Source of the DNA: Moraxella bovis
GTDB taxonomy: Bacteria > Pseudomonadota > Gammaproteobacteria > Pseudomonadales > Moraxellaceae
Assembly (NCBI RefSeq): GCF_002014975.1
Contig: NZ_MUXV01000089.1
Coordinates: 1-5,447, forward strand
Direction of reading: 5' to 3'
Length of the DNA: 5,447 nucleotides
This document shows, piece after piece, positions 5,246 through 5,447 of this stretch; within the stretch, counting starts at the first letter, position 1, and every line of letters begins with the position of its first letter. Below the pieces are notes generated by a model, which saw only the letters and a list, made by a program, of their open reading frames with translations, was not told the origin of the DNA and made no database searches. The position numbers and the translations under genes were made by a program.

Positions 5246-5447
5246 AATATTGTTTAAAAAGAAATGATTTATTTTTGGATAAATGCGTAGAGGAAAATTT
5301 AAATTTTTCAATGTAATATATCAATTTGGATAAATTAAATTTACCCCCATGTACCTAAATCGTAAATTAACCATACCTATTTTTTTAAATAAAATAAAGA
5401 TAAAATTGGCAAATAAAAATCAATAGAATACCCCACTCTCAACTTAA
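5246..5447. other. AT-rich downstream region, no gene seen
   Basis: The 202 bp after the second peptidase gene hold no credible reading frame or RNA gene. The 14-bp palindrome formed by AAAATTT and AAATTTT (5294-5307) is followed by CAATG rather than a T-run, so I see no clear terminator. Whether the operon ends here or continues beyond the window cannot be decided. Confidence 0.5.

Overview
The window looks like a chromosomal segment from a Moraxella-like gammaproteobacterium (Moraxellaceae). This is inferred from the moderately AT-rich composition, the very AT-rich intergenic spacers and the general look of the proteins. No rRNA or other marker gene is present to prove it.

Left part, minus strand: ribose-5-phosphate isomerase A (rpiA, 46-735) is followed 25 nt downstream by a good ribosome binding site and an ATG at position 20, probably the first six codons of another minus-strand gene running off the window. 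Upstream of rpiA is a compact type II toxin-antitoxin operon on the same strand. It has a Phd/YefM (StbD-like) antitoxin at 1126-1389 and a RelE toxin at 843-1151, the two genes overlap by 26 bp, and it ends in a hairpin terminator at about 795-825.

Middle: 1390-1837 is a strongly AT-rich spacer between the divergent toxin-antitoxin operon and a plus-strand operon. It holds a 9-bp-arm inverted repeat and a 24-bp tandem duplication whose units each contain the perfect palindrome ACTTTTAAAAGT. A recognisable extended -10 promoter follows.

Right part, plus strand: a 37-residue lipoprotein of unknown function (1838-1951) is followed 16 nt later by a lipid-anchored M16 zinc peptidase with an intact HxxEH site (1968-3416). 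A 359-bp spacer holds competing GC-rich hairpins inside a possible terminal-inverted-repeat element. Then comes a second M16 protein (3776-5245) with a Sec signal peptide, no zinc site, and the Arg/Tyr motif of the non-catalytic subunit. Together the two look like a split heterodimeric M16B peptidase in the cell envelope, with the zinc subunit tethered by lipid and the partner soluble in the periplasm.

Most of the window is ordinary housekeeping and envelope gene content. The parts most worth checking are the paired palindromes in front of the lipoprotein-peptidase operon, the three-armed hairpin between the two peptidase subunits, and the tiny lipoprotein.
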